Shown here: piece by piece, positions 12,748 to 29,144 of the stretch
Layout: the number at the start of each line of letters is the position of its first letter
Position numbering within the stretch: the stretch's first letter is position 1
Source of the DNA: Paraspadella gotoi
Lineage: Eukaryota; Chaetognatha
Length of the DNA: 64,000 nucleotides
Reading direction: 5' to 3'
Assembly: GCA_051294375.1 (NCBI GenBank)
Contig: CM119263.1
Span: 78,943-142,942, forward strand
The notes under the pieces: generated by a model
The model's input: the letters and a program-made list of their open reading frames with translations, nothing else
The model's database searches: none
Told to the model about the DNA's origin: nothing
Position numbers and translations under genes: made by a program

Positions 12748-13293
12748 CTATTGCTCCCCATTGTTCTCCCATTGTTCTCCCTCTTGTTCTCCCTCTTGTT
12801 CTCCCTTGTCTCCCATTGTTCTCCCTCTTGTTCTCCCCTTGTTCTCCCCACTTGTTCTCCCTTTGTTCTCCCCTTGTTCTCCCCTTGTTCTCCCATTGTT
12901 CTCCTCTTGTTTTCCCCTGTTTCTCCCACATTGTTCTCCCTCTGTTCTCCCCTTGTTCTCCCCTTGTTCTCCTCTTGTTCTCCCTTGTTCTCCCCTTGTT
13001 CTCCCCTTGTTCCCTCTTGTTCCCCTTGTCTCCCCATTGTTCTCCCTCTTGTTCTCCCTCTTGTTCTCCCCTTGTCTCCCCATTGTTCTCCCTCTTGTTC
13101 TCCCTTGTTCTCCCCCCATTGTTCTCCCTCTTGTTCTCCCTTGTTCTCCCCATTGTTCTCCCTCTTGTTCTCCCCTTGTTCTCCCCTGTTCTCCCCATTG
13201 TTCTCCTTCTTGTTCTCCCCTTGTTCTCCCATTGTTCTCCCTCTTGTTCTCCCTTGTTCTCCCATGTTCTCCCTCTTGTTCCCCCTTGTTCTT
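12748..13293. repeat. TTGTTCTCCC minisatellite array
   Basis: About 45 units of 11-13 bases of the form TTGTTCTCCC plus C, CA, CT or CCT. Long open frames on both strands (Glu/Asn/Gly/Arg on minus; Ser/Pro/Leu/Phe on plus) are this repeat in all frames, so none is a gene. It ends just upstream of the SINE-like element. Confidence 0.9.
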
Positions 13294-13349
13294 CTGTAGT
13301 CGGGCATTGGCGTAAGTTCACCCCGCCTATAAGCATAACACCTATAGTC

Positions 13350-13570
13350 GTGACCTTGGTGGCTCATTGAGTAAAGCCATCAGCTCATGACCACTGGTAC
13401 CGGGTTCAATCCCAACCGCGTACCTACCCTGCGGGAAGGCATGAGTAGGGTCGTAAGCCGCCTTGGGGGGTGAAAACCCTCTTGCCTGGTTCCAAGCCCA
13501 GGACCCATTCCATGGCTGCTAGAGGGGGTTAAAGAAGTTGCGGATAGCAACTCTTCAGCCCCTTAGCGCC
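13350..13570 (+). mobile_element. tRNA-derived SINE-like element, copy 1
   Basis: The head looks like a tRNA with an internal RNA polymerase III promoter. An A-box-like TGGCTCATTGA lies at 13,360-13,370. A B box GGTTCAATCCC at 13,403-13,413 fits the GGTTCRANYCC consensus exactly, 43 bases downstream as in real tRNAs. A four-pair D stem (GGCT 13,361-13,364 with AGCC 13,375-13,378) and a GGG/CCC T stem can form. The acceptor and anticodon stems are poor, so it is not a functional tRNA. The body downstream (to about 13,570) is unlike its AT-rich surroundings. The 3' end is not clearly defined, and no target duplication was found. Confidence 0.6.
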
Positions 13571-13699
13571 TTATCCACACTTCCCCTTGTCTATCACCTC
13601 CTTGCATTCGCCCTTCTCCCTTTTTCGACCCGCGTCGCTCGATCGATTTGAATTATTGACTTCGGCGCCGAAACGGATCCAGTTTTTGAATTAATTCCG

Positions 13700-13778
13700 C
13701 TCTGGGCGGCGGCGGCAGCATCTGCGGCGGCGGCGGCAGTGGCGCGGTGGCTGCGGCGGACAGCGGCAGCGAGACGTG
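13700..13778. repeat. Imperfect GGC trinucleotide tract
   Basis: GCGGCGGCGGCAG-type triplets with interruptions; matches 22,165-22,235 in copy 2. Ala- or Pro-rich frames across it do not stay in phase between the two copies. Confidence 0.65.
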
Positions 13779-15631
13779 GGCGCGGAAAAAAAACGTGAGG
13801 AAGAACGGGACGAGGAATCGCCAAAGGAACGAGTCGAGGGGAAGGGGAGGGGAAGCAAAGGGGGCGGGGAGGTGTAGGGGTCACAAATGAGAATTACGTC
13901 GCAAGAAGAATGGCGCCTGTCTCAACGCGGATGTACCGGATGTGAAGCGGAAAGTGGAAACGGATGTGAAAATGAAAATGAAAGTGAAACAGAAAATGTA
14001 TGTGTGAAAATGTAAAAGTCCAAAGTGAGAAGGAAAATGAAATTATAAATGAGACGAAAATGTGAAAGTAAAATCTGTGAGACGAGTGAATGAGATCACA
14101 TTGAGAAATGAGGAATGTGATGTGAGAAGTAGTGAAGTGAAACGACAAAAGGCGACCGAAGAAAAGGAAGGAATGGAAAAAGGCGGAGACTTGGAAGAGA
14201 CGAAAGGTAAGTCAGGGTAAGAAAAGTGAGGAGAAAAAAAAAAAAAAAATATGCGTTGGTGAGTTTCGATTATTAGAAGACGACAAATGAAATACGAGTT
14301 GACCGATTTTTAAACAATGAACCTTTGGATTCGCCTTCGTCACCTATAAAGTGAAAATAAAATGAGAAAGTCTGCTTTGGAATTGGCGATAAGAAAGAGC
14401 CACGTTGATGGGCGGGTGGCGGACTGTGAAAGAAGAGAGAAAGGCGGGATCACAAGAGCAAGACTCACCCTCACAATTGGAAATATTGCGTTTTACATGT
14501 GTTGGCAAATGAAAAAAATAGTAAAGAAAAAGAAGAAGAAAACTGAAAGGAAAGAAGAAAAAGTGATATAAATTGGCAAGAAAACTATGCAACTGCGATG
14601 ATATCACAAACTTGAAAGAGTATTAGGGGAGAGGAAGAGGAAGAGGATTTGAGTATTAAGGGGAGGATGAAGAGAAAGGGGATTTTAGAATCGAAAAAAA
14701 ATGTTTTTGAGAAAATGAAGGTTCTTTAGCTATGGATGGGAGAGCCTTTAGAAAGGGGGAAAGAGAGGCGGAAACATTAAGTTAAGATTACAATTTTTCG
14801 TTGTAAAATTTGTGGAAGTTTCCTATGCGCCTGTGAGGATGTTTTTAAGAGATCAATAATATTTAATCAAATAATTCAAAAAAGAACAGTGGTGAGGGCT
14901 GAGATTTGGCTAAGATAAGTTTTAAACTTATATACCAACTTATGTACTACTTATCTTAATTTAGGGTTAAGATCAATTAAGTAATTAGATAAAATCATAG
15001 ATTAATTATGAGGAAATTAACAATCACTTTAAATTCGAAAAAAAAATTAATTAATTATTTTGTAGGTTTTTTCAATTCATTTCAAGTTCAATTTCAATTC
15101 AATTTCATTCATTAGTTTTCATCGTCGGTATAAATAACCTTTGTTTTTCTCTCTGATAAAAGAGATAACAAGAGATTGGTCCAATTTCATTCCAACTCAC
15201 GACGCACAGCGCCCATCAATGGTGTAACACGATAACTATAAAAAAGGTTACCGAAGAAAAAAATGGGTAAAAAATAATAAGAGGCTGATTCTAAGAAAAA
15301 TGCATATATTTAGGTCCCTCGGAAAGGCCGTAAATGTCAAAATTATTTACTTCGGTATACATCCTTTCCGCCGTCCTGGTCTCTCTCTCTCTCTCTCTCT
15401 CTCTTCTCTTCTCTCTCTCTCTCTCTCTCTCTTTCCTCTCTCTCCTCTTCTCTCTCAGCCTCTCAGTTCTTTGACTCTTCGTTCATGTCCATATAAAATA
15501 TGTCAGGCTAGATACTCTAACTATACCTCTCTCTGGCCGAGTGAATGGTATTAGTCCTTTTCTTTATGTGCCCGAGGCAAAAAAACTTTGGCTCTCTACC
15601 TCTGTTTTCCTCGTTCTGCTCTCTCTCTCTT

Positions 15632-15692
<61 letters not shown>

Positions 15693-17837
15693 CTGCTCCT
15701 CTCTTAAGAGGATCGGAGGTGTAGAATGACGGCGAATTAGACTTTGGCATACTCTAGTGGCAATGAGGACTCACAAACAAGTCACGTGGAGCTGCTTACA
15801 TAAAAAACACGTCGTGTTCTTATCAGTATGCCACTACGAGTTATACATCCGCGGTCGTCGGTCTGTGACGAGTGTCATTCTGGTATGTCTGTCTGTGCTC
15901 TGTTCTGTGTCCGTGTTCTACTTATATTTGGTGTACCTGTATCAATGCATACTATACAAGATGTTTACAACCACTCTGGTAATACTTTCTTCCAGTTGAC
16001 TATTTGGTAGATAGGTCTAACACTAAAGCAATCAATTCCTTAATAATAACTAAGATATTTTAATAATACTTGCGACAATAGTGGTAAGGCCTCCAATGAA
16101 ATGATTGTTGTGAATATGTTTTTATATTTTTGTAGTTACCATGACTCATGCAGAACTATGGTGTCAATCGTGATCATCAACAATAACTAAGGCATATTTT
16201 GTTTACATATTTTGGTTGTTTCAGTTGAATCTTTATTAGATAAATGATATCGCTTTACTAGTTAGCGGTGACTCACTGCATGTAAAGACATGTGATAGAG
16301 TCACTGTGCGCGCAAACACATTGGAAGACCATTCGTGTTTCTTATTCTCTTTCTCTTCTTAAATAAGAAAATTCTAGCTTCGTCGAGTCTGCTGCATTTC
16401 AAAAATAATGACAGCCAAAGCTCTGGCGAGATTGAGTTCTTTTTAACTCAAGGACCAACAACGATCTCTGGATCGACGCACGAACGGACAGAGCGTACGA
16501 GTACTGATCTTGATCGACTCGACAGACGACGGTCTTGTTTCTTTCTTTTCTCCCAACAGTCATTCCACAAGAGCGTGAACTCATCCTAATTGCATTAGGT
16601 GGTAGAGAAGAGTTATGGTTTCACGATGCACTCGTGAGGAACAGTTCTCGCATTGGAAATGAGATATGCTGAAATGGGTCAGCAATGGCGAAACCAGCTC
16701 ACAGATGTTAACTTATATCAATTAACGAGATGAGTCGAGCCCGCTTGGGCGTTTAGAAAGACATCTAGTAGATCTAATCGGAGAAATAAAAAGATGAGTG
16801 GTCTGAACTGAAATGGAGTAAAACCCGGAGTCGAAGTTATTAGATAACAATTGAGTACGACGGACGCGAACCTCGAAGCGTATCGAGATTAATACGGACA
16901 CGAGATCCACGCGCAACTACATTGCTCGGGAAAAGACGACGGACGCACGACGACGACGACGACGCGACCACTGGCTAACAACAGGTTATGAGAGACGGAC
17001 GAAAGTCTTCGCTGACTTTTTCAAGAACCAAAGCCTTTGGTCGATATAACCCGCGACTGTGGCAGACGAACGTACGGACGGACGACGAAAACGATCGACG
17101 AATGACGACGAAAATTTCGATGCCTCAAAACCGGAACCTTTTTTTTTCCTCCTGGCGAAATGAACTGTACGTGTACTTTTGGACGTGCGGCGTGTGTGAG
17201 TAGTGAGAGTGGTACATGGCAGTGGAGCGAGGTGATTATGAGCGTGTTCAGCGTGGACAATTGTGGCAGGCTGAGAGCAGTTGTGGTATAGTGTGCTTGA
17301 GACCAGTGTGTCGTTAGACCATGTGTGGCGGCGTGATCGCGATGAGTTGTGTCAAGACCAGTGGTTATGGGGCGAAGGGAAGGGGGGAGGAGTGGGTGGA
17401 CCTGACCACTCTGGTGGGGGTGGGCAGATAGAAGAAGCAAGAGAGAGAGAGAGAGAGGCAGAGTTTGACAGAGAGATAAGACATAAAGGGATGAAAAAAC
17501 GAGGGGGGAGTAAAAGGGTGAAGTGGATTAACAAAGATTAAAAAGGAAAAAGGAAGGAAATATGAAAGGAAAACAAGAATTATTTGGGGAAAGAGGAAAA
17601 GTGTGGTGGATATGGAAAGGAAGAGAGAAAAAAGAAAAGGTGAGGAAAGGAGAATAAAAAAATAGAATAAGAAATGAAGAAAAGAAAAAGGTCATGTCAT
17701 GAATACAAATTTTTACTTTCCAGCGTCAGTTTCATAAAGGAAAAAGATTCTGCAGGATCGGAAAACTGAGATCAATAAATTATGGGGAATCCTAAATTCG
17801 GCATAACATATAGGCATACTATAGCATACTATAGTAT
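13779..17837. other. Interior of duplicate E copy 1, no gene seen
   Basis: AT-rich and purine-rich DNA. (TC)n tracts lie at 15,380-15,455 and 15,621-15,688 and a purine-rich stretch at 17,500-17,690. Matches 22,240-26,210 of copy 2 throughout, with many indels. Minus-strand frames at 13,594-13,884 and 13,894-14,148 are Pro/Ala- or Phe/His/Ser-rich and differ between copies. Confidence 0.5.
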
Positions 17838-17960
17838 GGTCTCATGGCTTTGACAGCTAAAGTACTAGCTTACCATCCTCCATTAAGCACGTCAGTGACG
17901 TGGATGATCACTGCAGGTCCAAGTCCTGAGCGCCAGCTGTAGAAGAGCCTCACTCTCCGG
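17838..17960 (+). mobile_element. Weak tRNA-like (SINE-like) head, copy 1
   Basis: A GGTCTCATGG start at 17,839-17,848 resembles the 5' end of a tRNA. An A-box-like TGGCTTTGACAGC begins at 17,845. A B-box-like GGTCCAAGTCC (one mismatch to consensus) lies at 17,916-17,926. The A-to-B spacing of about 71 bases is too long for an ordinary tRNA, so this is at best a degenerate tRNA-derived repeat with an insertion. Confidence 0.35.
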
Positions 17961-18589
17961 GAATCACTCACGCCCCTCCTTGTCACAAAATTCATGTTTT
18001 TCTATTTAAAAAAATGTGATGACGCAGAGGAGAGAGAGAGGAAGAGGAGAGATGAGAGAGAGAGAGAGTTCAACAGAGTTTTGACGTCAATTCACGTTTG
18101 ACGTTATATTCGTGTCTGACGTCATTCCATAAAAAAATTGACAAAAAATTTCAAACCGATCGCATTCATATGTTGTCCACGCGGTTCCATCGTAAGAAGC
18201 ATATTTATCATTCTACGCTTACTTCATCGTCTGGTGATCGTAAAAGGTCGCACCGAGAACACAAAAATTAGCATTCTTTCGTAGCGAACGTCATCTTTTC
18301 ATGCAGTTCAATGGTCGACCTTTTTTTCTTAGTTGCGATAGAATCGTGGGGGGGGAGGGCGAGGCGTGTTGGGTATTGTTTTGCTCTTTTAACTCTTTTC
18401 TTCTCTATTCCAACACGATTCGATGAAACCCGAGTACTCTTTTACCGCACGTCGTTTGAATTTTTTTGATTTATAAGGAATTACGACGGACGAGAACAAT
18501 ACAATTACTCCAACTGCTATGTTAAAAAACAAGTTTGAAAGCAACAATGCCGGATCTGCCCAAGATCATTAGCGGTAAGCAGCTAATCA

Positions 18590-18780
18590 GATAATTAATT
18601 AATTAATTAATTTAGTTAATTAATATTATTTTTTTTATTGTGTCAAAATCGTTTTCCACTTTGTCTCGGCTCTCATCACAAACAACAATCTCGATTACAA
18701 ATTAAATAATTAATTAATTAATTAATTAATTAATTATTAATAATTAACTAATTACTTGTTTTTAATAATTTAATTAATGC
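18590..18780. repeat. (TTAA/ATTA)n tracts
   Basis: Two tracts of TAAT/ATTA tetramers (18,590-18,625 and 18,705-18,745) separated by a unique stretch. Matched at 26,966-27,000 and 27,083-27,120. Confidence 0.8.
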
Positions 18781-18995
18781 AGCTTGAATTTACATTTAAT
18801 ATAAAAATAAAAAATCATAATCGATAGTGAAATAGATTGTTTGTTTTTTCCATTTTAACTCATTTCCACTTGGACGATTCCATCGAAACTTGATTTCAGC
18901 TCATCACACACTTTCCTACCCACACAAAAATTTCATTCCTATCATCCTATCCATCCATCAAATCACGAGTAATTGGGTTTTTTTTGCTAAGATGG

Positions 18996-18998
18996 GCG

Positions 18999-19043
<45 letters not shown>

Positions 19044-19049
19044 GACATA

Positions 19050-19081
<32 letters not shown>

Positions 19082-19093
19082 GACGGACGGACA
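18996..19093. repeat. (GACA)n/(GACG)n tetranucleotide tract
   Basis: GACA tetramers interrupted by GGACATAAGACA and ending in GGAC tetramers. The second copy is at 27,378-27,472. Thr/Asp/Arg-rich frames across it are not genes. Confidence 0.9.
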
Positions 19094-19665
19094 TCATTTT
19101 TTCATAATTTATCATAATTCGATGTTCTGCATAATAGTAAGTGAATTCCGTCAAGTTGGGGGGGGGCGGACGACGGACCGACAAAGCGAATTAAAGAGCC
19201 GGATCTGCTGTAATTCAAGGATTTGAAATTCGTAATTACATGTACAAAGGCAGGAAATCTTTCCATAACTCCACCCTTTTGAAATTTGAAAGGTTATTAT
19301 CATTACTCATAACAATATTCTCATGTCTATTTCTCTCATTTCCTTGTCCTATTAAAAGTAAAACTAAACACTATCAGATGATTATCATTAATTAATCAAT
19401 GTCAGAATCAAGCTGAATGAATGAAAGAATTCGCGAGACTAAAATAATGTCCATGTTTTTCTCCTTTGGAATTTGATTTATCTCGTTTCGTCCAGTGTTT
19501 CTTTTGTTTCTTTGTTTTCGTTGTTATTAGTTCTTTTACTTTATTTTTAGTCGACATTATTTTGTAATTTCTACGTGATAGAATTCAAGCTCGTTTCAGG
19601 TAATGAACTTCTTCTTCTCTGTTCTCTCTCTCTCTCTCTCTCTCTCGCTCTCTTCTCTCTCTAAC

Positions 19666-19888
19666 CATAAGCCCGGCCTGTGAAGACGATGAGGCGAGCG
19701 AGTTCATGTCCGTTGCAAGTCAGACCTCGGATCGGGCTGTAGTCCGTCATACAGGTGGTTTAGCGCCCCGTCGCGCTTTCGTGCGTGAATCAGCAGGGAG
19801 CGAACCCGAGTCCTTTGGTTGGGAGGAGCTCGTGCTACCTCCGGCGCCCAAGGTGCTGCTAATGCTCGGATCGAGTAACAGGTTATGA
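19666..19888. other. GC-rich island within duplicate E, copy 1
   Basis: About 220 bases markedly richer in GC than the flanks, bounded by (CT)n tracts, and well conserved with 28,053-28,275 (only small indels). A GGTTCGCTCCC stretch on the minus strand is one mismatch from a B box, but no A box sits at the right distance. No protein or RNA family is recognised. Confidence 0.4.
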
Positions 19889-20009
19889 AATACTAGCGCT
19901 ATACGTTCATCTATTTTTTCCATTGTTGCAAAAGAAAGAATCAGTTCCTCTGCATTCCTTGCTATTTCGATGTGAGGAAAGCGAAAAGAAAGATTATCCC
20001 TTCGGAATG

Positions 20010-20046
20010 GCTGTCTCTCTCTCTCTCTTCTCTCTCTCTCTCTGCT

Positions 20047-20087
<41 letters not shown>

Positions 20088-20090
20088 GGT
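20010..20090. repeat. (TC)n microsatellite
   Basis: Interrupted TC dinucleotide tract; the matching tract at 28,411-28,461 in copy 2 is uninterrupted. Confidence 0.85.
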
Positions 20091-20627
20091 GGCGCCGGGA
20101 AGGAAAGAAAGGATAGAGAGCGACGTGAACCTGCGGCTGAACCGAATCGGAAACGTGATTCGTCGATTCCATCGCGCCGAGGGTTCACGCAAATTAAGTT
20201 AACATCCCTTCTCTTCGCTTTCAAACTTATTACATCCTTACTTCATACCATTTTTTTCCATCTAATTTGGATCGTCTTTTCGTCGTCAAAAAGAAAATGA
20301 AGAGCCAAAAATTTGATGAAAGAAAATTATTCCAGATCGATGGGCGTTGAAAGGAGATGAATTCCGCGAATGAGATTAAGTACAATTCTTTAATTTTTAT
20401 GTTTTTCTATGGTAAAAACTCGAATTTTATATATCATTTACCTAACCATACGACTTCAACATCAAAAGTTTCCATTTCATTTTTTCCATTTTACGTATTT
20501 TGAGTCCAATTATTTTGTTCTCCATACGTTATACCCAAATAATATAAGCAAAATTTTCTGTCATTTTTTTCTGATGTAGGAAATTCGGTTATAATTTTGG
20601 TCTATCGTTATTTAAAAAAAAAAAAAA

Positions 20628-20660
<33 letters not shown>

Positions 20661-20687
20661 GAGAGAAAGAGAGAGAGAGAGAGAGAG

Positions 20688-20726
<39 letters not shown>

Positions 20727-20733
20727 TGTCATT

Positions 20734-20758
20734 NNNNNNNNNNNNNNNNNNNNNNNNN
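20734..20758. other. Assembly gap, 25 N
   Basis: Twenty-five N joining the end of duplicate E copy 1 to the start of copy 2, inside (GA)n DNA on both sides. Confidence 0.97.
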
Positions 20759-20891
20759 AGAGAGAGAGAGAGAGAGATCCTCTCTCGGTCGAGTCTGTTT
20801 ACCAGAGGCAGAGAAGTCAAACCATTAAATGTCACTCACTCATTTTTTTTCTCTTTTCGACTAAACTTCACTATTCACGCCTTTATTTTTC

Positions 20892-20892
<1 letters not shown>

Positions 20893-20976
<84 letters not shown>

Positions 20977-21030
20977 TATTACTAATATTATTATTATTAT
21001 TTTTATTATTATTATTATTAATTTTTATTA
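20893..21030. repeat. (ATT)n microsatellite, copy 2
   Basis: About 135 bases of ATT triplets with a few interruptions near the 3' end; equivalent to 12,413-12,540. Confidence 0.9.
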
Positions 21031-21240
21031 ATGTGATTATTATTAATTCCGCCAAGAATCACTCGACATGGTTGACCAAGAGACAAACGTGAATACAATT
21101 CCCAAAAAAATTTCGTCCTTAGCGATAAATCAAAACAACCAATTTCATAAAACTTTTTTTTCTCGCTGTAAGAGAAAAAGCACAGATCAAAACAATCTTT
21201 ATTTTTTTCTTTATAAAGAAACTATGAGTCTCTTCTCTAT

Positions 21241-21755
21241 TGCTCCCCCTTGTTCTCCCCATTGTTCTCCCTCTTGTTCTCCCCTTGTTCTCCCTTGTTT
21301 CTACCTTGTTTCTCCATCCTGTTCCTCCCCTTGTTTCTCCCACTTGTTCTCCCTCTTGTTCTCCCTTTGTTCTCCCCTTGTTCTCCCCTTGTTCTCCCTC
21401 TTGTTCTCCCCTTGTTCTCCCCTTGTTCTCCCCTTGTTCTCCCATTGTTCTCCCTCTTGTGTCTCCCTCTTGTTCTCTCCCATTGTTCTCCCTCTTGTTC
21501 TCCCTGTTCTCCTTGTTCTCCCCCCTTGTTTCTCCCATTGTTCTCCCTCTTGTTCTCCCTTGTTCTCCCCATTGTTTCTCCCTCTTGTTCTCCCCTTGTT
21601 CTCCCCATTGTTCTCCCTCTTGTTCTCCCCTTGTTCTCCCCTTGTTCTCCCCATTGTTCCCCTTCTTGTTCTCCTCCTTGTTCTCGCCCATTGTTCTCCC
21701 TCTTGTTCTCCCCTTGTTCTCCCATTGTTCTCCCTCTTGTTCTCCCCTTGTTCTT
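21241..21755. repeat. TTGTTCTCCC minisatellite array, copy 2
   Basis: Same unit as 12,748-13,293, about 42 units. The order of unit variants is similar but not identical between the two copies. Confidence 0.9.
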
Positions 21756-21810
21756 TCTGTAGTCGGGCATTGCGTAAGTTCACCCCGCCTATAAGCATAA
21801 CACCTATAGT

Positions 21811-22035
21811 CGTGACCTTGGTGGCTCATTGAGTAAAGCCATCAGCTCATGACCACTAGGTACCGGGTTCAATCCCAACCCGTACCTACCCTGCGGGAAG
21901 CATGAGTAGGGTCGTAAGCCGCCTTGGGGGCGTGGAAAACCCTCTTGCCTGGTTCCAAGCCCAGGACCCATTCCATGGCTGCTAGAGGGGGTTAAAGAAG
22001 TTGCGGATAGCACTCTTCAGCCCCACTTAGCGCCT
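21811..22035 (+). mobile_element. tRNA-derived SINE-like element, copy 2
   Basis: Duplicate of the element at 13,350. An A-box-like TGGCTCATTGA lies at 21,822-21,832 and a perfect B box GGTTCAATCCC at 21,866-21,876. The D-stem bases GGCT/AGCC are preserved. It is present because the whole 8.4-kb segment is duplicated, so it is not evidence of a second transposition. Confidence 0.6.
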
Positions 22036-26209
<4,174 letters not shown>

Positions 26210-26210
26210 T

Positions 26211-26330
26211 GGTCTCATTGGCTTTGACAGCTAAGTACTAGCTTACCATCCTCATTAAGCACGTCAGTGACTTGGGATGATCACTGCAGGTCCAAAGTCC
26301 TGAGCGCCAGCTGTTAGAAGAGGCCTCACT
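26211..26330 (+). mobile_element. Weak tRNA-like (SINE-like) head, copy 2
   Basis: Second copy of the element at 17,838. The B-box-like stretch at 26,288-26,300 carries one extra A compared with copy 1, so which copy is correct is unknown. Confidence 0.3.
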
Positions 26331-26399
26331 CTCCGGGAATCACTCACGTCCCCTCCTTGTCACAAAATTCATGTTTTTCTATTTAAAAAAATGAGTGAC

Positions 26400-26448
<49 letters not shown>

Positions 26449-27377
26449 AACAGAGTTTTTGACGTCAATTCACGTTTGACGTTATATTCGTGTCTGACGT
26501 CATTCCATAAAAAAATTGACAAAATTTCAAACCCGATCGCATTCATAGTTTGTCCACGCGGTTCCATCGTAAGAAGCATATTTATCATTCTACGTTATTC
26601 ATCGTCTGGTGTCGTAAAAGGTCGCACCGAGAAACACAAAATTACGCATTCTTTTCGTAGCGAACGTCGATCTTTTCATGCAGTTCAATGGTCGACCTTT
26701 TTTTTCTTAGTTGCGATAGAATCGTGGGGGGGGGGCGGAAGGCGTTTGGGTATTTTTTGCTCTTTTAACTCTTTTCTTCTCTTATTCCAACACGATTCGA
26801 TAGAAACCCCGAGTACTCTTTTACCGCCGTCGTTTTGAATTTTTTTGATTTTATAAGGATATTACGACGGAGAAAATACAATTTACTCAACTGCTATGTT
26901 AAAAAACAAGTTTGAGCAAACAATGCCGGATCTGCCCAAGATCATTAGCGGTAAGCAGCTAATCAGATAATTAATTAATTAATTAATTAGTTAATTAATA
27001 TTATTTTTTTTATTTGTGTCAAAATCGTTTTCCACTTTGTCTCGCCTCTCAATCACAAAACAACAATCTCGATTACAAAATTAAATAATTAATTAATTAA
27101 TTAATTAATTAATTAATAATTAACTAATTACTTGTTTTTTAATAATTAATTAATGCAGCTTGAATTTACATTTAATATAAAAATTAAAAAAATCATAATC
27201 GAATAGTGAAATAGATTGTTTGTTTTTTCCATTTTAACTCATTTCCACTTGGACGATTCCATCGAAACTTGATTTCCAGCTCAATCACACACTTTCCTAC
27301 CCACACAAAAAATTTCATTCCTATCCATCCTATCCATCCATCAAATCACGAGTAATTGGTGTTTTTTGCTAAGATGG

Positions 27378-27381
27378 GACG

Positions 27382-27429
<48 letters not shown>

Positions 27430-27472
27430 TAAGACAGACAGACAGACAGACAGACGGACGGACGGACGGACA
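27378..27472. repeat. (GACA)n/(GGAC)n tract, copy 2
   Basis: Same composite tetranucleotide tract as 18,996-19,093, with the same AACAGACAGACATAAG interruption. Confidence 0.9.
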
Positions 27473-28013
27473 TCATTTTTTCATAATTTATCATAATTCG
27501 ATGTTCTGACATAATATAAGTGAATCCCGTCAAGATTGGGGGGGGGCGGACCGACGGACCGACAAAGTCAATTATAGAGCCGGGATCTGCTGTAATTCAA
27601 GGATTTGAAATTCGTTAATTACATGTACAAAGGCAGGAAAATCTTTCCATAACTCCACCCTTTTGAAATTTGAAAGGTATTATCAATTACTCATAACAAT
27701 TATTCTCTGTCTATTTCTCTCAATTTCCTTGTCCTATTTAAAAGGTAAAACTAAAACACTATCAGATGATTATCAATTAATTAATCAATGTCAGAATCAA
27801 AGGCTGAATGAATGAAAGAATTCGCGAGACTAAAAATTAATTTCCATGTTTTTCTCCTTTGGAATTTGATTTATCTTCGTTTCGTCTCAGTGTTTCTTTT
27901 GTTTCTTTTGTTTTCGTTGTTATTGTTTCTTTTACTGTTATTTTTTAGTCGACATTATTTTGTAATTTCTACGTGAAGAATTCAAGCTCGTTTCAGGTAA
28001 TGAAACTTCCTTC

Positions 28014-28052
<39 letters not shown>

Positions 28053-28275
28053 ACCATAAGCCCCGCCTGTGGAAGACGATGAGGCGAGCAGTTCACTGTC
28101 CGTTGCAAGTCACGAACCTCGGATCGGGCTGTAGTCCGTCACTACAGGTGGTTTAGACGCCCCGTCGCGCTTTCGTGCGTGAATCAGCAGGGAGCGAACC
28201 CGAGTCCTTTGGGTTGGGAGGAGCTCGTGCTACCTCCGGCGCCCAAGGTGCTGCTAATTCTCGGATGAGTAACAG
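28053..28275. other. GC-rich island within duplicate E, copy 2
   Basis: Equivalent of 19,666-19,888, with several one-base differences. No product recognised. Confidence 0.4.
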
Positions 28276-28407
28276 GTTATGAAATACTAGCGCTATACGT
28301 TCATCTATTTTTTCCTTTGTTGCGAAAAGAAGGAATCAGTTCCTCTGCCATTCTCTTGCTATTTCGATTGAGGAAGCGAAAAGAAAGATTATCCCTTCGG
28401 AAATAGG

Positions 28408-28464
<57 letters not shown>

Positions 28465-29014
28465 GGCGCCGGAAGGAAAAAGAAAGGATAGAGAGCGAGT
28501 GAACCTGCGGCTTGAAACCGAATCGGAAACGTGATTCGCGATTCCATCGCCGCCCGAGGGTTCCACGCAAATTAAGTTACATCCCTTCTCTTCGCTTTCA
28601 AACTTATTACATCCTTTCTTTCATCCCCATTTTTTTCCATCTAATTTGGGATCGTCTTTCGTCCGTCAAAAAGAAAATGAAGAAGCCAAAAATTTTGATG
28701 AAAAGAAAATTATTTTCCAGATCGATGGGCGTTGAAAGGAAGATGAATTTTCGCGAATGAGATTAAGTACAATTCTTTAATTTTTATGTTTTTTTATGGT
28801 AAAAACTCGAATTTATATATCATTTTACTAACCATACGACTTCAAACATCAAAAGTTGTCATTTCATTTTTCCATTTTACGTATTTTGAGTCAATTATTT
28901 TGTTCTTCCATACGTTATACCCAAATAATATAAGCAAAATTTTCTGTCATTTTTTTCTGATGTATGGAAAATTCGGTTATAATTTGGTCTATCGTTATTT
29001 AAAAAAAAAAAAAA

Positions 29015-29047
<33 letters not shown>

Positions 29048-29058
29048 GAGAGAAAGAG

Positions 29059-29112
<54 letters not shown>

Positions 29113-29119
29113 TGTCATT

Positions 29120-29144
29120 NNNNNNNNNNNNNNNNNNNNNNNNN
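29120..29144. other. Assembly gap, 25 N
   Basis: Twenty-five N following the end of duplicate E copy 2. The bases before it are the same as before the gap at 20,734; the bases after it start single-copy DNA. Confidence 0.97.

Larger units (their letters stand above)
12280..20733. repeat. 8.4-kb direct duplicate E, copy 1
   Basis: Collinear with 20,759-29,119, from the (GA)n-GATCCTCTCTCG start to the (GA)n-GATATGTCATT end. Both copies end on the same bases at a 25-N gap. Copy 1 has eroded versions of tracts that are clean in copy 2, for example 16,455-16,535 against the regular GAC repeat at 24,785-24,838. No gene is recognised inside. Confidence 0.9.

Noticed and set aside
12510-13370. Very long open frames (up to 285 codons) on both strands over the TTGTTCTCCC array
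   Set aside because: All frames are open because the short repeat lacks stop codons. The residues simply repeat Glu/Asn/Lys/Gly/Arg or Ser/Pro/Leu, and the frames differ between the two copies.
19690-19885. A tRNA gene or SINE in the GC-rich island
   Set aside because: Only a one-mismatch B box is visible on the minus strand. No A box lies at a suitable distance and no cloverleaf could be formed by eye.
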